DNA from: Waddlia chondrophila WSU 86-1044
GTDB lineage: Bacteria; Chlamydiota; Chlamydiia; Chlamydiales; Waddliaceae
Reading direction: 5' to 3'
Length of the DNA stretch: 64,000 nucleotides
Assembly (NCBI RefSeq): GCF_000092785.1
Contig: NC_014225.1
Coordinates: forward strand, 1,563,340-1,627,339
Shown here: piece by piece, positions 1 to 9,977 of the stretch
Layout of the letters: each line of letters starts with the position of its first letter
Numbering within the stretch: the first letter of the stretch is position 1
Notes under the pieces: model-generated
Told to the model about the DNA's origin: nothing
The model's input: the letters and a program-made list of their open reading frames with translations, nothing else
The model's database searches: none
Program-made: the position numbers and the translations under genes

Positions 1-1040
1 AGAGCCTGCTTTATCGCGGTTATCCGATCGAGGAATTGGCACAAAATGGAGGATTTGAAGAGACTGCCTGGCTTCTTCTTAGAGGAAAGCTTCCCAATGA
101 TAAAGAGTTAACCGGATACAAGCAAAAACTTAGAGCACTTCGAGAGCTTCCGGATACACTAAAGAAAATTCTTGAACAACTCCCCAAGCAGTGCAACATG
201 ATGGATGTTATGCGTACAGGCTGCTCGGCTCTTGGCAACATTGAGCCGGAAACTGGAAAGAGCGATCTTTTTCAAGTCGCCGATCGGTTGATCGCATGCT
301 TTGGATCAATGCTTCTTTACTGGTACCATTTCCATCAATCGGGAAAAAGGATCCCTCTTGAGACCGGTGAAGACACTCTTGCCGGGCATATTCTGCATTT
401 AATTTTGCAAAAGGAGCCGTCGGATCTGCATCGCAAATGCATGGATTGTTCACTTATCCTCTACGCCGAGCATGAATTCAACGCTTCAACATTTACCGTG
501 CGCACAATTGCCAGCACTCTTTCCGATTTTTATTCCTGCATCTGCGGCGGCATCGGCGCGCTACGCGGACCTTTGCACGGAGGAGCCAACGAACTTGCGC
601 TTTCACTCATCCAGCAGTTCGATTCTCCAAAAGCTGCAGAACAAGGGATCAGGGAAGCTTTGAGTAAAAAAGAGCGGATCATGGGATTCGGACACCGGGT
701 CTACACAACAAAAGATCCCCGCTCCCCAATCATCAAAGGATGGGCATACAAGCTTGGACAAGAGACAGAAATGGCACAATGGTTTCCTGTTGCTGAATGC
801 ATTGAAAAGATGATGTGGGCCGAGAAAAGGCTTTTTCCAAACCTAGACTTCTACAGCGCATTGGCCTATCATTTCATGGGAGTGCCGACACCGATGTTCA
901 CTCCTCTATTTGTCATGTCGCGTATTTCTGGATGGTCTGCGCATCTGCTTGAGCAACGCGCCAATAATAAACTGATTCGCCCGCTTAGCAATTATATAGG
1001 ACCGGAGAAAAAAACATGGACCCCCTTGTTAAACCGTTAG
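1..1040 (+). CDS. prpC: 2-methylcitrate/citrate synthase, 5' truncated by window edge
   Basis: Citrate-synthase-fold enzyme. It condenses oxaloacetate with propionyl-CoA (or acetyl-CoA) in the cytosol. The open frame runs from base 3 with no start codon, so the N-terminus lies outside the window. The visible part has the family's catalytic segments: GPLHGGANE with its histidine, GFGHRVY with the second histidine, and the aspartate in NLDFYSAL near the C-terminus. The call of methylcitrate synthase rather than the TCA enzyme rests on the overlapping downstream prpD; the stop lies 25 bases inside prpD, which implies translational coupling. A methylisocitrate lyase (prpB) is not in the window and may lie to the left. 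Family assignment is firm; propionyl-CoA preference is inference. Confidence 0.85.
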   Translation, partial: SLLYRGYPIEELAQNGGFEETAWLLLRGKLPNDKELTGYKQKLRALRELPDTLKKILEQLPKQCNMMDVMRTGCSALGNIEPETGKSDLFQVADRLIACFGSMLLYWYHFHQSGKRIPLETGEDTLAGHILHLILQKEPSDLHRKCMDCSLILYAEHEFNASTFTVRTIASTLSDFYSCICGGIGALRGPLHGGANELALSLIQQFDSPKAAEQGIREALSKKERIMGFGHRVYTTKDPRSPIIKGWAYKLGQETEMAQWFPVAECIEKMMWAEKRLFPNLDFYSALAYHFMGVPTPMFTPLFVMSRISGWSAHLLEQRANNKLIRPLSNYIGPEKKTWTPLLNR

Positions 1041-2470
1041 CGGATGAGGTGATCGCCAAAATCGCCAATTATACGATAAACTACAATCCCGACAGCTCAG
1101 AAGCGTTTCGCACAGCTTCCCTCTGTTTGGCAGACTCCATCGGCTGCGCCATCCTTTCTCTTCGATTTCCTGCCTGCACTAAACTCCTAGGGCCTGTCAT
1201 CCCGGAAACAGTCGTACCAAAAGGAGTGCCGATCCCCGGAACAGATTATGTCCTCGATCCGATCAGCGCTGCCTTCGATATTGGCACGATGATCCGCTGG
1301 CTGGACTACAACGACACCTGGCTAGCTCTGGAATGGGGACATCCCTCTGATAACTTGGGTGGAATTCTTGCCGTCGCCGACTACCTTGACCGCAATGGAG
1401 AACGTCTGACAGTCAGAGATGTCTTAGCGGCAATGATCCAAGCGCATGAGATTCAAGGCTGCCTCTCTCTAGAAAATAGCTTCAACCGAGTCGGTCTCGA
1501 CCACGTTCTCTTAGTCAAAGTTGCCACAGCAGCATTAGCAACAAAACTGTTAGGCGGCGATGAAAAACAGATCCAAGATGCCCTATCACAAGCTTGGATC
1601 GACATCGGACCCCTACGAACATACCGCCACGCACCTAATACAGGGTCGAGAAAATCATGGGCAGCAGGAGACGCTGCGAGAAGAGGAGTTCAGCTAGCTT
1701 GGATCACTCTTCAAGGAGAAGAGGGGTACTCTACTCCCTTGACTGCTCCTTACTGGGGGTTAAATGACGTTCTGATGAAGGAAAATCCCATTCAACTCAA
1801 AGGCAATCTGGGAAGCTACGTCATGGAAAACGTTCTGTTTAAAATTGCGTTTCCGGCAGAATTTCATGCACAAACAGCCGTGGAAGCTGCGATACAGCTT
1901 TACCCTGATGTCAAAAAAAAATGGGATCAGATCGAAAAAATAGAGATCCACACACACGAGTCAGCAATCAGAATTATCGACAAGAAAGGACCGTTGCGGG
2001 GTCCGGCAGACCGCGACCATTGCCTGCAATACATCGTGGCAATCGGGCTGCTTTTTGGCGAACTGACAGCCGATCATTATGAAGACAAAATTGCACAGGA
2101 TCCTAGAATTAACGCACTGCGGGAAAAAATGACCGTTATCGAAAAACCTCGCTATAGCAAAGAATACCTGGATCCCAGGCTCCGTTCAATCGCGAATGCA
2201 CTCACAATCTACATGAAGGATGGCAAAAGCCTCGGCCCCGTTGAAGTCGAATATCCTCTAGGCCATCGAAAAAGGCGGGAAGAAGGAACGCCTCTTCTTT
2301 ATAAAAAGTGCGAACAAAACCTGTCTACCTGTTTTAAAAAAGGAAAAGTGCAGGAACTCATGCAACTTTTTCATGATCAGGAATCTTTTGAAGGATTACG
2401 CATCAGCGAACTCATGAACAGGCTAGCTGGCCTCAACCGCTCTTTTCCGGGTTTTCATGACCAAACTTAG
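1016..2470 (+). CDS. prpD: 2-methylcitrate dehydratase (MmgE/PrpD family)
   Basis: Dehydrates 2-methylcitrate to methylaconitate in propionate breakdown. At 484 residues it matches the usual PrpD length, and it aligns with the MmgE/PrpD family throughout. The N-terminal helical part contains [15 protein letters not shown], then the [21 protein letters not shown] region typical of PrpD substrate-binding segments, then [18 protein letters not shown] and [18 protein letters not shown]. The start overlaps the end of prpC by 25 bases, so the two form one transcription unit. The 3' end overlaps the convergent efflux-pump gene by 48 bases, which is unusually tight. The pair would let the organism detoxify or use host-derived propionyl-CoA. 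Confidence 0.9.
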   Translation: MDPLVKPLADEVIAKIANYTINYNPDSSEAFRTASLCLADSIGCAILSLRFPACTKLLGPVIPETVVPKGVPIPGTDYVLDPISAAFDIGTMIRWLDYNDTWLALEWGHPSDNLGGILAVADYLDRNGERLTVRDVLAAMIQAHEIQGCLSLENSFNRVGLDHVLLVKVATAALATKLLGGDEKQIQDALSQAWIDIGPLRTYRHAPNTGSRKSWAAGDAARRGVQLAWITLQGEEGYSTPLTAPYWGLNDVLMKENPIQLKGNLGSYVMENVLFKIAFPAEFHAQTAVEAAIQLYPDVKKKWDQIEKIEIHTHESAIRIIDKKGPLRGPADRDHCLQYIVAIGLLFGELTADHYEDKIAQDPRINALREKMTVIEKPRYSKEYLDPRLRSIANALTIYMKDGKSLGPVEVEYPLGHRKRREEGTPLLYKKCEQNLSTCFKKGKVQELMQLFHDQESFEGLRISELMNRLAGLNRSFPGFHDQT

Positions 2471-3790
2471 CGCACATCCAATCACACTTACCACTAAAAG
2501 CAGCCACAAGCTTCTGTAAAATCCCTCCTTAAGAGCAGAATAATGGGAAAAAGTTGTCGCAATAATCGCAAGTCCAAAAGTTCCGCCTAACTCTTGAATC
2601 GTGACAAAAGTGCCAGAAGCAATTCCCGATTGATGAGATGGGAAGCATGAAATTGCAGCAGTCGCCGTCGGCCCCCAAATCAAGCTATATCCAACGCCAA
2701 AAATCAAACAGGAAACAGCAATTTTCCATAAAGGTGTGTCGGTATTAAAAAAAATTTGTAAAAGAACAAAAAACGCCAGTAATAAAAAACCAGACAGACT
2801 CATCAGCCATGTCTTCTCGTATTTTTCAAACCTTGCAATCAAGGGAGATAAAAAAGCGACAGGCAAAGTGATCCAAAGCATCATCAAACCGCTGAACATA
2901 GGAGAGAGACCCAGCTCCCTCTGAAAAAAGATAGGGAGGAGAAAAAAGATAGACCAGACAAAAAAGATGAGGCAAAAGCTAGCCAGAGAAGCGCTGAGAA
3001 ATACGCGATTTTTCCAGAGTTGATCACTGATAATCGGAGCGGAAAACGTCTTTTCATGCTTAATCAAGCGATAAATACTCAAGACACCTAGAGCCATCAA
3101 TCCACTCAAAAACAGAGAGGAAAAGTGTCTGCGCTCTGTTGAAACCAAAACAAACGCGGCAACAGTCAATGCTAAGTAGAGCATCCCTTTGACATCAACT
3201 TTTGCCGGATCTTTTTCATTGCGAGATTCTCGAGAATAGAAAAAAGTCAGAAAGAAACTCACCAAAATAACAGGAGCATTGATCAAAAAAACCCAACGCC
3301 ACCCGAACACCTGTGTAATGATCCCTCCCAAAACAGGTCCTGCAGCCATTGCAGCCCCAATACATCCGGCCCATATTCCAACTGCCTCTCCCCTTTTCTC
3401 TTGAGGGAACTCCATAACCAGCATCGCTTGCGACACTGGAAGAAGAATCGCATTTCCCAAACCGGCAAAAGACATACCGAGAATTAAGCAAAAAGCTGTA
3501 TTTGACAAACCTGCTGCCGAAATCCCAATCAACGTGGAAGTCAAGCCTAAAAGAAATATTCTTTTTCGACCAAAAATGTCTGCGATCCGGCCGCAAGTCA
3601 CAAGGCATGCGCAGTTGATCAATCCAAAAGCCGTCATCATCCACTGTAGAATACTAACAGGAAGATTCAGATGGCTTTGAATGGAAGGGATCGCAGTATT
3701 GACCATTGTAAAAACAAGGGCAATCACAACACAGCCGAAACAAATACCGAAAGCTGCTAATGACAAGCCTTCATGAGAAACTCGATTCAT
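2423..3790 (-). CDS. MFS drug:H+ antiporter, DHA2 (EmrB/QacA-like)
   Basis: Integral inner-membrane transporter of 455 residues with about 12-14 predicted transmembrane helices. The N-terminal half carries the MFS loop motif as [16 protein letters not shown], the helix-4 start, and the [11 protein letters not shown] motif after helix 5 that is typical of the 14-helix DHA2 drug exporters (EmrB, QacA, LmrB). The substrate cannot be told from sequence; multidrug or small-molecule efflux is the family expectation. The gene is convergent with prpD and shares 48 bases with its 3' end. The acidic-tailed gene upstream on the same strand ends only 16 bases before this start, so the two are probably co-transcribed. 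Confidence 0.85.
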   Translation of the reverse strand: MNRVSHEGLSLAAFGICFGCVVIALVFTMVNTAIPSIQSHLNLPVSILQWMMTAFGLINCACLVTCGRIADIFGRKRIFLLGLTSTLIGISAAGLSNTAFCLILGMSFAGLGNAILLPVSQAMLVMEFPQEKRGEAVGIWAGCIGAAMAAGPVLGGIITQVFGWRWVFLINAPVILVSFFLTFFYSRESRNEKDPAKVDVKGMLYLALTVAAFVLVSTERRHFSSLFLSGLMALGVLSIYRLIKHEKTFSAPIISDQLWKNRVFLSASLASFCLIFFVWSIFFLLPIFFQRELGLSPMFSGLMMLWITLPVAFLSPLIARFEKYEKTWLMSLSGFLLLAFFVLLQIFFNTDTPLWKIAVSCLIFGVGYSLIWGPTATAAISCFPSHQSGIASGTFVTIQELGGTFGLAIIATTFSHYSALKEGFYRSLWLLLVVSVIGCALSLVMKTRKRAVEAS

Positions 3791-3806
3791 CTAAGCGTCG
3801 CATCTT

Positions 3807-4580
3807 TCAACTGATAGAGTTGGTTTCCTGACTGGATTCAGCTTCCTCTTCATTTTTTTCAGTAGGATTCTCCAACTTAGGCGGATCGCTCTCTTCAAGT
3901 TCAACAAAAGACTCTTCCTCTTCTATTTCCTCCTCATCAGTTTCGGATTCAGAGTCAGAGTCTGAATAAAAAACGTCCTTAAACAAGGCGTTGCCTTTGT
4001 AGCGTTCAATCGTTTCCGAAATAAGATTTGGCGGAGGAGGCAACAAACTTCCAATGATTTGCGAATTTGGAGTCAATGGCTCTCCCAAATCTTGAGGCGA
4101 ATCGTCTTCCACTTGTTTCGGCTCGGGCAAATCGATTTTGCCATCATCTTGCGTTTCATCGGAAATCCTATCCCTGCCCTTTCTCCTGCGATAATGTCTG
4201 CGCTTTTCTCTTTTCTTCGGCTGCTCAGTTTTCTGATCGGAAGAGGTCTTTTCTTGTTCTACTTTAGGACTCTCTTTCACAGCCGTTTTTTTGGGCGTCT
4301 CTTTTCCGCCGCCAATTTTAATCGAGCGGTCCAAGCCTACATTTTTCAACACCATGCGCGTCTCGCGCACTTCTAATATTTCGTAATCTGAAGCAGGAAC
4401 TAAAAAGGCTTTTGGCCTCTCCATGGAACGTAAAAAAAATGTATTTCCAAAGGAAACAACTTCCACTGCATCGACAAAAAATTCCTCTTGTCCCGCTCCT
4501 TTACTGCTTCGAATCACTAATTTGCAACCCTCTTTCGGGGTGATCACACTTTCAATAATGGGTTCTCGTGTAAAATCCAC
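3807..4580 (-). CDS. Conserved chlamydial protein with charged linker and acidic tail (CT504-like position)
   Basis: A 257-residue protein of unknown function. The first ~95 residues look like a compact beta-rich domain (EPIIESVITPKEGCKLVIRS, FVDAVEVVSFGNTFFLRSME). Then follow a Lys/Arg-rich stretch (KKREKRRHYRRRKGRDR) and, after ~residue 195, a very acidic Ser/Asp/Glu tail (YSDSDSESETDEEEIEEEES). No signal peptide or membrane segment is seen. It lies directly downstream of gapA, where C. trachomatis has CT504, so I infer it is the orthologue. A basic block followed by an acidic tail suggests nucleic-acid or ribosome contact or a chaperone-like disordered tail, but no function is assigned. 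It probably shares a transcript with gapA or the pump gene. Confidence 0.75.
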   Translation of the reverse strand: MDFTREPIIESVITPKEGCKLVIRSSKGAGQEEFFVDAVEVVSFGNTFFLRSMERPKAFLVPASDYEILEVRETRMVLKNVGLDRSIKIGGGKETPKKTAVKESPKVEQEKTSSDQKTEQPKKREKRRHYRRRKGRDRISDETQDDGKIDLPEPKQVEDDSPQDLGEPLTPNSQIIGSLLPPPPNLISETIERYKGNALFKDVFYSDSDSESETDEEEIEEEESFVELEESDPPKLENPTEKNEEEAESSQETNSIS

Positions 4581-4602
4581 ATTTCACCTTTCTCTGTTAT
4601 TA

Positions 4603-4617
4603 GGGCGTGTCCCTAGC
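4603..4617. repeat. Short perfect inverted repeat TAGGG-CGTGT-CCCTA between gapA and the acidic-tail gene
   Basis: Five-base-pair perfect stem around CGTGT, followed on the plus strand by GCTTTTTTATAC. It looks like a plus-strand intrinsic terminator, but no plus-strand gene precedes it. A related GGGCGTG or GGGTGTGTC core recurs at 5691, 5809 and, in reverse, 7626-7633. It may be the remnant of a small dispersed element rather than a working terminator. Confidence 0.4.
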
Positions 4618-4628
4618 TTTTTTATACG

Positions 4629-5651
4629 TTACCCTGCCAACGCATGCTCTTTAGATGCTAAAAACGCCAGCAGGTCGACAACGCGCGTGGCATATCCCAT
4701 TTCGTTGTCATACCAAGCAACAACCTTATAAAAAGTATCGTTCAAGGCGATACCGGCCCCTTTATCAAAAATAGAAGAATAGCTGGAGCCGATAAAATCG
4801 GATGAGACCACTGGCTCATCGCAATATTGCAATATTCCCTTCATTTCACCTTCCGCAGCTTGTTTCATCGCTGAACAGATTTCTCCATAACTTGTTGATC
4901 TCGACAACTTCACTGTTAAATCGACAACGGAAACATCTGCAGTAGGGATTCGGAAAGCCATACCTGTCAATTTGCCCTGCACTTCAGGGATGCATAATCC
5001 AACAGCTTTGGCAGCTCCAGTAGAAGCTGGAATAATGTTTTGAGTAGCGCTTCGTCCTCCTCTTAAATCTTTTTTGGAAGGACCGTCGACAGTCGGCTGG
5101 GTTGCCGTCACAGCATGCACTGTCGTCATCAACCCCTCCTCAATACCAAAATGATCAAGCAATACTTTGGTGATGGGAGCAAGGCAGTTCGTTGTGCATG
5201 AAGCATTGGAAACGATCCTGTCAGTTTCTGGATTGTATGTGCGATGGTTGACTCCCATCACAAATGTTGGAACCTCTCCCTTTGCCGGCGCCGAAATGAC
5301 GACCCGTTTGGCTCCTGCCTTCAAATGCTTATTCGCCTGTTCAGGAGAAGTAAATAAACCGGTCGACTCAACCACATAATCAACGTCGAGTTCTTTCCAA
5401 GGGAGCTGTTCCGGATCTTTCTCGTTTAGGATTATTGTTTTCATCCCTTCCACGAGAAAACTATTTCCTTCTATTTTAAGCTCTTTGTCGAAACGCCCAT
5501 GAGTGGAATCATACTTCAATAAATACGCAAGATTTTCACATGGTACCAAATCATTGATCGCAACGATATTGATATCATCTCTCGATGTTGCTATACGGTA
5601 AACTAATTTTCCAATCCGTCCGAACCCGTTGATCGCTACATTAATGGACAT
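4629..5651 (-). CDS. gapA: Glyceraldehyde-3-phosphate dehydrogenase
   Basis: Type I NAD-dependent GAPDH of 340 residues, the usual length. It oxidises glyceraldehyde-3-phosphate to 1,3-bisphosphoglycerate in glycolysis. The N-terminus has the Rossmann motif [12 protein letters not shown]. The catalytic cysteine is in [12 protein letters not shown], and the C-terminus has [15 protein letters not shown]. The start is supported by the AGGAGG-type ribosome site (ttcaggaggaatcag) just upstream. Its position next to rplQ and the ribosomal superoperon is as in Chlamydia. A good promoter match and a hairpin-forming leader lie upstream, so it is probably transcribed apart from the ribosomal operon. 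Confidence 0.97.
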   Translation of the reverse strand: MSINVAINGFGRIGKLVYRIATSRDDINIVAINDLVPCENLAYLLKYDSTHGRFDKELKIEGNSFLVEGMKTIILNEKDPEQLPWKELDVDYVVESTGLFTSPEQANKHLKAGAKRVVISAPAKGEVPTFVMGVNHRTYNPETDRIVSNASCTTNCLAPITKVLLDHFGIEEGLMTTVHAVTATQPTVDGPSKKDLRGGRSATQNIIPASTGAAKAVGLCIPEVQGKLTGMAFRIPTADVSVVDLTVKLSRSTSYGEICSAMKQAAEGEMKGILQYCDEPVVSSDFIGSSYSSIFDKGAGIALNDTFYKVVAWYDNEMGYATRVVDLLAFLASKEHALAG

Positions 5652-5690
5652 CTGATTCCTCCTGAAAATTTATCTCTTTTGATTGCCTGG

Positions 5691-5722
5691 GTGTGTCTTC
5701 ATCTCATTGACGACATGCCCTA
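5691..5722 (-). repeat. Hairpin in the gapA 5' leader
   Basis: On the minus strand GGGCATGTC and GACACACCC flank a 14-base spacer and can pair with two G-U wobbles. It lies between the predicted gapA -10 box and the start codon, so it would be in the 5' untranslated leader. Its GGGCATGTC arm resembles the short GGGCGTGTCC element at 4603. A regulatory role is speculative. Confidence 0.35.
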
Positions 5723-5724
5723 AT

Positions 5725-5753
5725 AAAATAACCGACCAAAAGCAGCTTGTAAA
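5725..5753 (-). promoter_or_regulatory. Predicted sigma-66/70-type promoter for gapA
   Basis: On the minus strand TTTACA (5748-5753) and TATTTT (5725-5730) are separated by exactly 17 bases, about 70 bases upstream of the gapA start. Four to five of six bases match consensus in each box. No mapped transcription start is available. Confidence 0.45.
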
Positions 5754-5975
5754 GGAGAAAATTTGATGAAAAGACGCTCACGTTTACCGCTTCAGATATC
5801 TATCTCTAGGGCGTGCGTCCCCAATGCTGAACGCAACGCTCAGAATGGGAATTTGAACCGAAAACTTTCCTTACAGAGTACTAGCTTGCATTTCCCACAC
5901 ATTTCCAGTGAAGCTGAACAATTTATCCAGTCATCCCTGCTTGAAATCGCGTGTGAAATGCAAACCAAAAACAGA

Positions 5976-6404
5976 TTAACTTTCAAGAAACTCGATAATG
6001 CATTTTTGGGCATTATCGCCTACGCGTCGATCACTTTTTAAAACACGCGTATAGCCGCCTTGACGACTAGTAAAACGGGGTCCCAATTCGCTAAAGAGCT
6101 TCTCAATGACCAACCTATCATCATTGTATGATGAAGTATCACCGTTTTTTGCAGCGCGAGCCTGCTTTGGAGTCAAGCTGTTAAAACGGATCATCATCTG
6201 AGAGATCGCTCTGCGGCGGCTTGCCAAAGAGTTTTTCTTTGCCAGTGTGATCATTCGATCAGCATATCGCCGTAAACATTTAGCCTTAGGAACTGTAGTT
6301 TCAATTCTTTCATTAACAATCAATGACTTAAGCATATTAGCCATTAAACAGCGTCTGTGCGAAGACGTACGATTAAGCTTGCGTCGATCTTTTAAGTGTC
6401 TCAT
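5976..6404 (-). CDS. rplQ: 50S ribosomal protein L17
   Basis: Last gene of the ribosomal superoperon, 142 residues. The N-terminus [18 protein letters not shown] and the following [19 protein letters not shown] are the hallmark L17 sequence. The C-terminus is about 20 residues longer than the E. coli protein's conserved core, within the normal range. The start is 17 bases downstream of the rpoA stop, so it is co-transcribed with rpoA. It binds 23S rRNA at the base of the large subunit. Confidence 0.97.
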   Translation of the reverse strand: MRHLKDRRKLNRTSSHRRCLMANMLKSLIVNERIETTVPKAKCLRRYADRMITLAKKNSLASRRRAISQMMIRFNSLTPKQARAAKNGDTSSYNDDRLVIEKLFSELGPRFTSRQGGYTRVLKSDRRVGDNAQKCIIEFLES

Positions 6405-6421
6405 TCTTTATTACCCTTCTA

Positions 6422-7534
6422 TTACTCTTCAAATGTTGTAAACTCTTTCTTAGGGTGCAAAGCTTGATACTCTTTGATTTTTTCCCTGACATTTTCGGCA
6501 GTGATGCCGTATCTCGAAAGATCCATTCCCAAGCCCAGCCCCATCTCCTGCAACTTTGCTTTAATTTCCGTTAGAGACTTCTTACCGAAGTTGCGAAACT
6601 CCAGCATACGTCTTTCAGGAATAGAAACAAGCTCAGCAATCGTTTCAATATTTGCACCGCTCAAGCAGTTTGTCGAGCGTACTGACAGCTCAATCTCATC
6701 AATTCGAAGCGCCAATTTGTCCATGATCTCGTCATCATCAGAATCGGAATCTTCCTTAATTTCATCAAAAGAAACCATCTGAGTTTGAACTTTTTTAAAG
6801 ATTTCAAAATGCTTCAACCCAATTTGAGATGCGAATCCAAAAGCTTCTGTCGGTGTGACACGGCCATCAGTTGTCACTTCAAGCACAAGTCGATCAAAGT
6901 CGGTGTCCTGACCCACACGAGTATTTTCAACGTGGTAATTAACAAGCTTCACAGGAGTAAAAGCTGCATCTATGAGAATCTCATCAGTTGATTTATCATT
7001 GACAACATGCCTTTCAGAAGGAACATACCCTCTTCCAAAAGAAACGCGGAGATCAACCTGTTTTTGCATCGGAACAGTGACTGTAAAAATGTGATGGTTC
7101 GGATTCACGACCTCAAAAATACCACCTTCTACAATATCGCCTAAGCGGACTTCATACTGCCCTTTCCCATTATCGATATCTTCTTGAGTAATCTCGAGAA
7201 CTTTCGTTAGAAGTCTTTGATTTCTTGCGTTTGGGGTGTCTTCCATTGGAAGCTTGCGCAGCTTCGCACCCTTGATGTTGAGAATGATATTAGTCATATC
7301 TTCAACAATGCCGTCGATAGCCATATACTCGTGTGCAACACCTTCAATGCGCACCCCAATAATCGCAGGAGCTTCAAGAGAAGTCAGCATGAGTCTGCGC
7401 AGGGAATTCCCTAAGGTATGTCCAAATCCTCTCTCAAATGGTTCTGCGATGAAACGAGCAAAAGTGCCTGTTGCTGTTTCTTCATCAACAACAATTTCAT
7501 CTGGCATCTCAAATCTGCCGTACTTAACACTCAT
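6422..7534 (-). CDS. rpoA: RNA polymerase alpha subunit
   Basis: Alpha subunit of RNA polymerase, 370 residues. The N-terminal dimerisation domain carries EPFERGFGHTLGNSLRRLML. A charged linker around residues 240-265 (EIKEDSDSDDDE) is more acidic than in E. coli. The C-terminal domain carries LSIPERRMLEFRNFGKKSL-like sequence (positions ~300-345) that contacts UP-element DNA and activators. It follows rpsK after a 113-base gap containing two possible hairpins, an unusually long gap for this operon. rpsD, which often precedes rpoA in other bacteria, is absent, as in Chlamydia. Confidence 0.97.
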   Translation of the reverse strand: MSVKYGRFEMPDEIVVDEETATGTFARFIAEPFERGFGHTLGNSLRRLMLTSLEAPAIIGVRIEGVAHEYMAIDGIVEDMTNIILNIKGAKLRKLPMEDTPNARNQRLLTKVLEITQEDIDNGKGQYEVRLGDIVEGGIFEVVNPNHHIFTVTVPMQKQVDLRVSFGRGYVPSERHVVNDKSTDEILIDAAFTPVKLVNYHVENTRVGQDTDFDRLVLEVTTDGRVTPTEAFGFASQIGLKHFEIFKKVQTQMVSFDEIKEDSDSDDDEIMDKLALRIDEIELSVRSTNCLSGANIETIAELVSIPERRMLEFRNFGKKSLTEIKAKLQEMGLGLGMDLSRYGITAENVREKIKEYQALHPKKEFTTFEE

Positions 7535-7564
7535 TTAGTTTCTCCTAAAAGTGACTGTGTTGAT

Positions 7565-7633
7565 CCCAAAAGTTGGGGAACAATGGGGAGGGTTCCTAAA
7601 GATACCTATTTCATTCGTTTAGGAACACACCCT
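7565..7633 (-). promoter_or_regulatory. Two-hairpin intercistronic region between rpsK and rpoA
   Basis: Two inverted repeats lie in the 113-base rpsK-rpoA gap: CCCAA-AAG-TTGGG at 7565-7577, and a stronger one in which TTCCTAAA (7593-7600) pairs with TTTAGGAA (7618-7625), extended by AGGG/CCCT. No T-run follows on the minus strand, so it is not an obvious terminator. It could be an RNA-processing or stabiliser site, a translational control element, or the relic of a small repeat element carrying the GGGTGTGT core. Confidence 0.4.
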
Positions 7634-7647
7634 AAATTTACCTTAAA

Positions 7648-8052
7648 TTATACTCTTCGTCTTTTGCGTGGACGGCATCCGTTATGAGGAACAGGCGTGC
7701 GGTCTTTAATTGTTGTGACTTGCAAGCCGGCACTGATAATTCCTCTCACAGCAGATTCTCTACCGGCACCAGGGCCGCGCAAATTCACTTCCACTTCTTT
7801 CATTCCATAACTCGCTGCAGTCTTTGCAGCATTTTGAGCAGCGACTGTCGCGGCAAATGCAGAAGACTTTCGAGAACCGGAAAAGCCAACTTTTCCAGCA
7901 GAAGCCCATGAAATCACCTTGCCGGAAGGATCCGTGATTGAAATGATCGTATTATTGAACGTCGCCTTGACATGCACGACACCGACAGCCACATTCTTAA
8001 TGACTTTTTTCTTTGTCTTTACGGCGCCTTTTTTAACTGTTTGCTTAGCCAA
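7648..8052 (-). CDS. rpsK: 30S ribosomal protein S11
   Basis: Platform protein of the small subunit, 134 residues. The core [18 protein letters not shown] and the C-terminal [11 protein letters not shown] are diagnostic. It sits 18 bases after rpsM. The N-terminal lysine-rich extension ([18 protein letters not shown]) resembles that of chlamydial S11. Confidence 0.97.
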   Translation of the reverse strand: MAKQTVKKGAVKTKKKVIKNVAVGVVHVKATFNNTIISITDPSGKVISWASAGKVGFSGSRKSSAFAATVAAQNAAKTAASYGMKEVEVNLRGPGAGRESAVRGIISAGLQVTTIKDRTPVPHNGCRPRKRRRV

Positions 8053-8070
8053 TGTTAAATTCTCCTATTA

Positions 8071-8439
8071 TTACTTCTTCTTGCCGGCAACTGTTTTCTT
8101 TTTACCTTTACGGGTCCTTGCATTGGACTGAGTACGTTGTCCGCGTACCGGCAAGCCACTTCTGTGACGGATTCCGCGATAACAGTTAATGCTGATCAAA
8201 CGCTTGATATTGTTTTGCACCTGACGCCTCAGGTCCCCTTCAACAATATAATCGTTTTGCAATAAGGTATTGATCTTAGCGATATCGTCCTCTGTAAGTC
8301 CACGAGCCCGCATATTTGGATCCAATTGCAATTTTTCTATGATCTCTTTTGCTTTAAAAGGACCAATTCCATATATATAAGTTAAGCTGATAATCAACCT
8401 TTTGTTATCAGGAATGTCTGTTCCGATCACACGAGGCAT
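8071..8439 (-). CDS. rpsM: 30S ribosomal protein S13
   Basis: Small-subunit head protein contacting P-site tRNA and the intersubunit bridges, 122 residues. It starts [19 protein letters not shown], contains the helix-hairpin [13 protein letters not shown] and ends with [18 protein letters not shown] plus a lysine-rich tail. There is a 106-base gap from secY. infA and rpmJ, which often lie between secY and rpsM in other bacteria, are absent. Confidence 0.97.
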   Translation of the reverse strand: MPRVIGTDIPDNKRLIISLTYIYGIGPFKAKEIIEKLQLDPNMRARGLTEDDIAKINTLLQNDYIVEGDLRRQVQNNIKRLISINCYRGIRHRSGLPVRGQRTQSNARTRKGKKKTVAGKKK

Positions 8440-8545
8440 GTATTTCTCCTAGTCGTTCAATAAAATATCTAAAATTTTAACAAAGATTCCACTTATAATC
8501 AAATGGAATCCAAGAGCTTACCTTAAATGTAAGCTCTTAATCTCT

Positions 8546-9916
8546 TTACCTGCCGCGAGCCCTTCCCTTTTTCATAAAGCCTTCGTACCGTTTCATAAGG
8601 AGGTGGGACTCAATCTGCTTCATTGTGTCAAGCACGACTCCAACCAAGATAAGCAAAGCCGTACCGCCAAAGAAATAACTGATTGTTTGGGAAACACCTA
8701 AAACGCGTCCAGTAATTGTCGGTAGAATCGCTATCAGAGCAAGGAAAACCGCGCCGATGAGAGTGATTCTATTCATTGTATGCTCTAAATATTCCTGAGT
8801 TGGACGCCCTTGGCGAATTCCAGGAATAAATGCTCCGTTTTTTTTCATATCGGAAGCGATCTGATCCGGTCTAAACTGGGTAGCCGTCCAAAAATAGGTA
8901 AAAAAGATGATCAATCCGACATACATCACCATGTATGCTGTTCTGTCTTGTCTAAACCACATGGCAACAGATTCCAACCATGTTCCCTGTCCGATGAATG
9001 TAGCAATAGTCGCAGGGAACATCAAAAGCGAAGAGGCAAAAATGACAGGAATCACTCCGGCATAATTCACCTTCAGCGGAATATAAGAATTACCGCCCTG
9101 AACTTCTTTTCGACCAACAACCCTTCTGGCATACTGAAGAGGAATGCGTCGGTGTCCCTGAACAATTAATATTGTACCGATAGTGACCAAGACAAATACA
9201 GCCATGATCACAGCAACAATCGCAAAATTTAACTGACCGGCCTCTTGCGAATCGAGATTCAATTGTTGAAAGATCATGCCAATCGCTGTTGGAAAAGAAG
9301 AGATTATCCCTAGTGTAATGATCAAGCTCATCCCATTGCCAATCCCATTTTCAGTGATTTGTTCACCGATCCACATCAAAAACAGGGTTCCCGTTGTCAT
9401 GGTAAAAATCATGACAGCGTAGAACAAAACGGGGTGTCCAAACATTTGAATGTTCAAGAGATCTCCTGCGATAATTCCAGGTTTTGTGATATTCATCTGG
9501 ATGGCATATTTTGCAAACATCGCAGATTGAATAAAAGCCAGAATCAACGTCACCAACCGTGTCAGTCGATTGACTTTCCGCCTGCCTAAAGTGGGATTTT
9601 CTTGAATTTCCCTTTGAAGAGAAGGGATCAACGCTGTAAACAACTGCATCATGATCGATGCGGAAATGTACGGAACGACCCCTAAAGCGATCACAGTCAT
9701 TTGTGAAAACGCTCCTCCAGTAAAGGTGTCGACCATTCGAAACAGATTTTGTTCGCCGCCGGTTAAATGTCTGAGGTATTGAATGGCTACCTCGCCATTA
9801 ATCCCTGGAACCGGAATAAAAGCTCCGATTCTACAGACGACCAACATCAATAGCGTAAAACTAATCTTCTGTCGAAGTTCCGGTATTGAAAAGACTCTTT
9901 GCAAAGCTTGAATCAT
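8546..9916 (-). CDS. secY: Preprotein translocase subunit SecY
   Basis: Channel subunit of the Sec translocon in the inner membrane, 456 residues with ten expected transmembrane helices. Diagnostic pieces are the start [35 protein letters not shown] in helix 2, the cytoplasmic loops with [13 protein letters not shown], and the C-terminal [14 protein letters not shown]. It follows rplO directly. adk and map, which often follow secY elsewhere, are absent, as in Chlamydia. Confidence 0.97.
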   Translation of the reverse strand: MIQALQRVFSIPELRQKISFTLLMLVVCRIGAFIPVPGINGEVAIQYLRHLTGGEQNLFRMVDTFTGGAFSQMTVIALGVVPYISASIMMQLFTALIPSLQREIQENPTLGRRKVNRLTRLVTLILAFIQSAMFAKYAIQMNITKPGIIAGDLLNIQMFGHPVLFYAVMIFTMTTGTLFLMWIGEQITENGIGNGMSLIITLGIISSFPTAIGMIFQQLNLDSQEAGQLNFAIVAVIMAVFVLVTIGTILIVQGHRRIPLQYARRVVGRKEVQGGNSYIPLKVNYAGVIPVIFASSLLMFPATIATFIGQGTWLESVAMWFRQDRTAYMVMYVGLIIFFTYFWTATQFRPDQIASDMKKNGAFIPGIRQGRPTQEYLEHTMNRITLIGAVFLALIAILPTITGRVLGVSQTISYFFGGTALLILVGVVLDTMKQIESHLLMKRYEGFMKKGRARGR

Positions 9917-9977
9917 AGTTATCTCTTAATTCTCTATAAGTTAATTTCCGAAAGACGCGATTATATACAGCAATCAA

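Larger units (their letters stand above)
5652..5975. other. 324-base intergenic region between gapA and rplQ
   Basis: Holds the gapA promoter and leader hairpin in its first 100 bases. The remainder (about 5770-5975) has no convincing gene. A GGGCGTGCGTCCCC stretch at 5809 resembles the short element at 4603. A tRNA-Tyr-like fragment at about 5840-5890 on the minus strand does not fold properly. I see no clear intrinsic terminator for the ribosomal operon here. Confidence 0.5.

Noticed and set aside
3216-3644. 142-codon minus-strand ORF within the efflux-pump gene
   Set aside because: It is an alternate frame of the MFS gene, with frequent Cys/Trp/Phe and no ribosome site or homologous pattern.
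4059-4376. Plus-strand ORF antisense to the acidic-tail gene
   Set aside because: It arises from the low-stop antisense of Glu/Asp/Ser-rich codons; no independent support.
5840-5895. tRNA-Tyr-like fragment on the minus strand (CTGTAAG followed by GGTTCAAATTCCC)
   Set aside because: The anticodon-like and T-loop-like pieces are too close together (about three bases short), the T-stem does not pair, and no acceptor stem could be found. At most a decayed remnant.
5763-6041. Plus-strand ORF of 92 codons with a good AAAGGAG site before an ATG at 5766
   Set aside because: It overlaps the gapA promoter on the other strand and the 3' end of rplQ, shows no domain-like sequence, and its composition is that of an antisense frame. 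The AAAGGAG lies inside the predicted -35 region of gapA and is probably coincidental.
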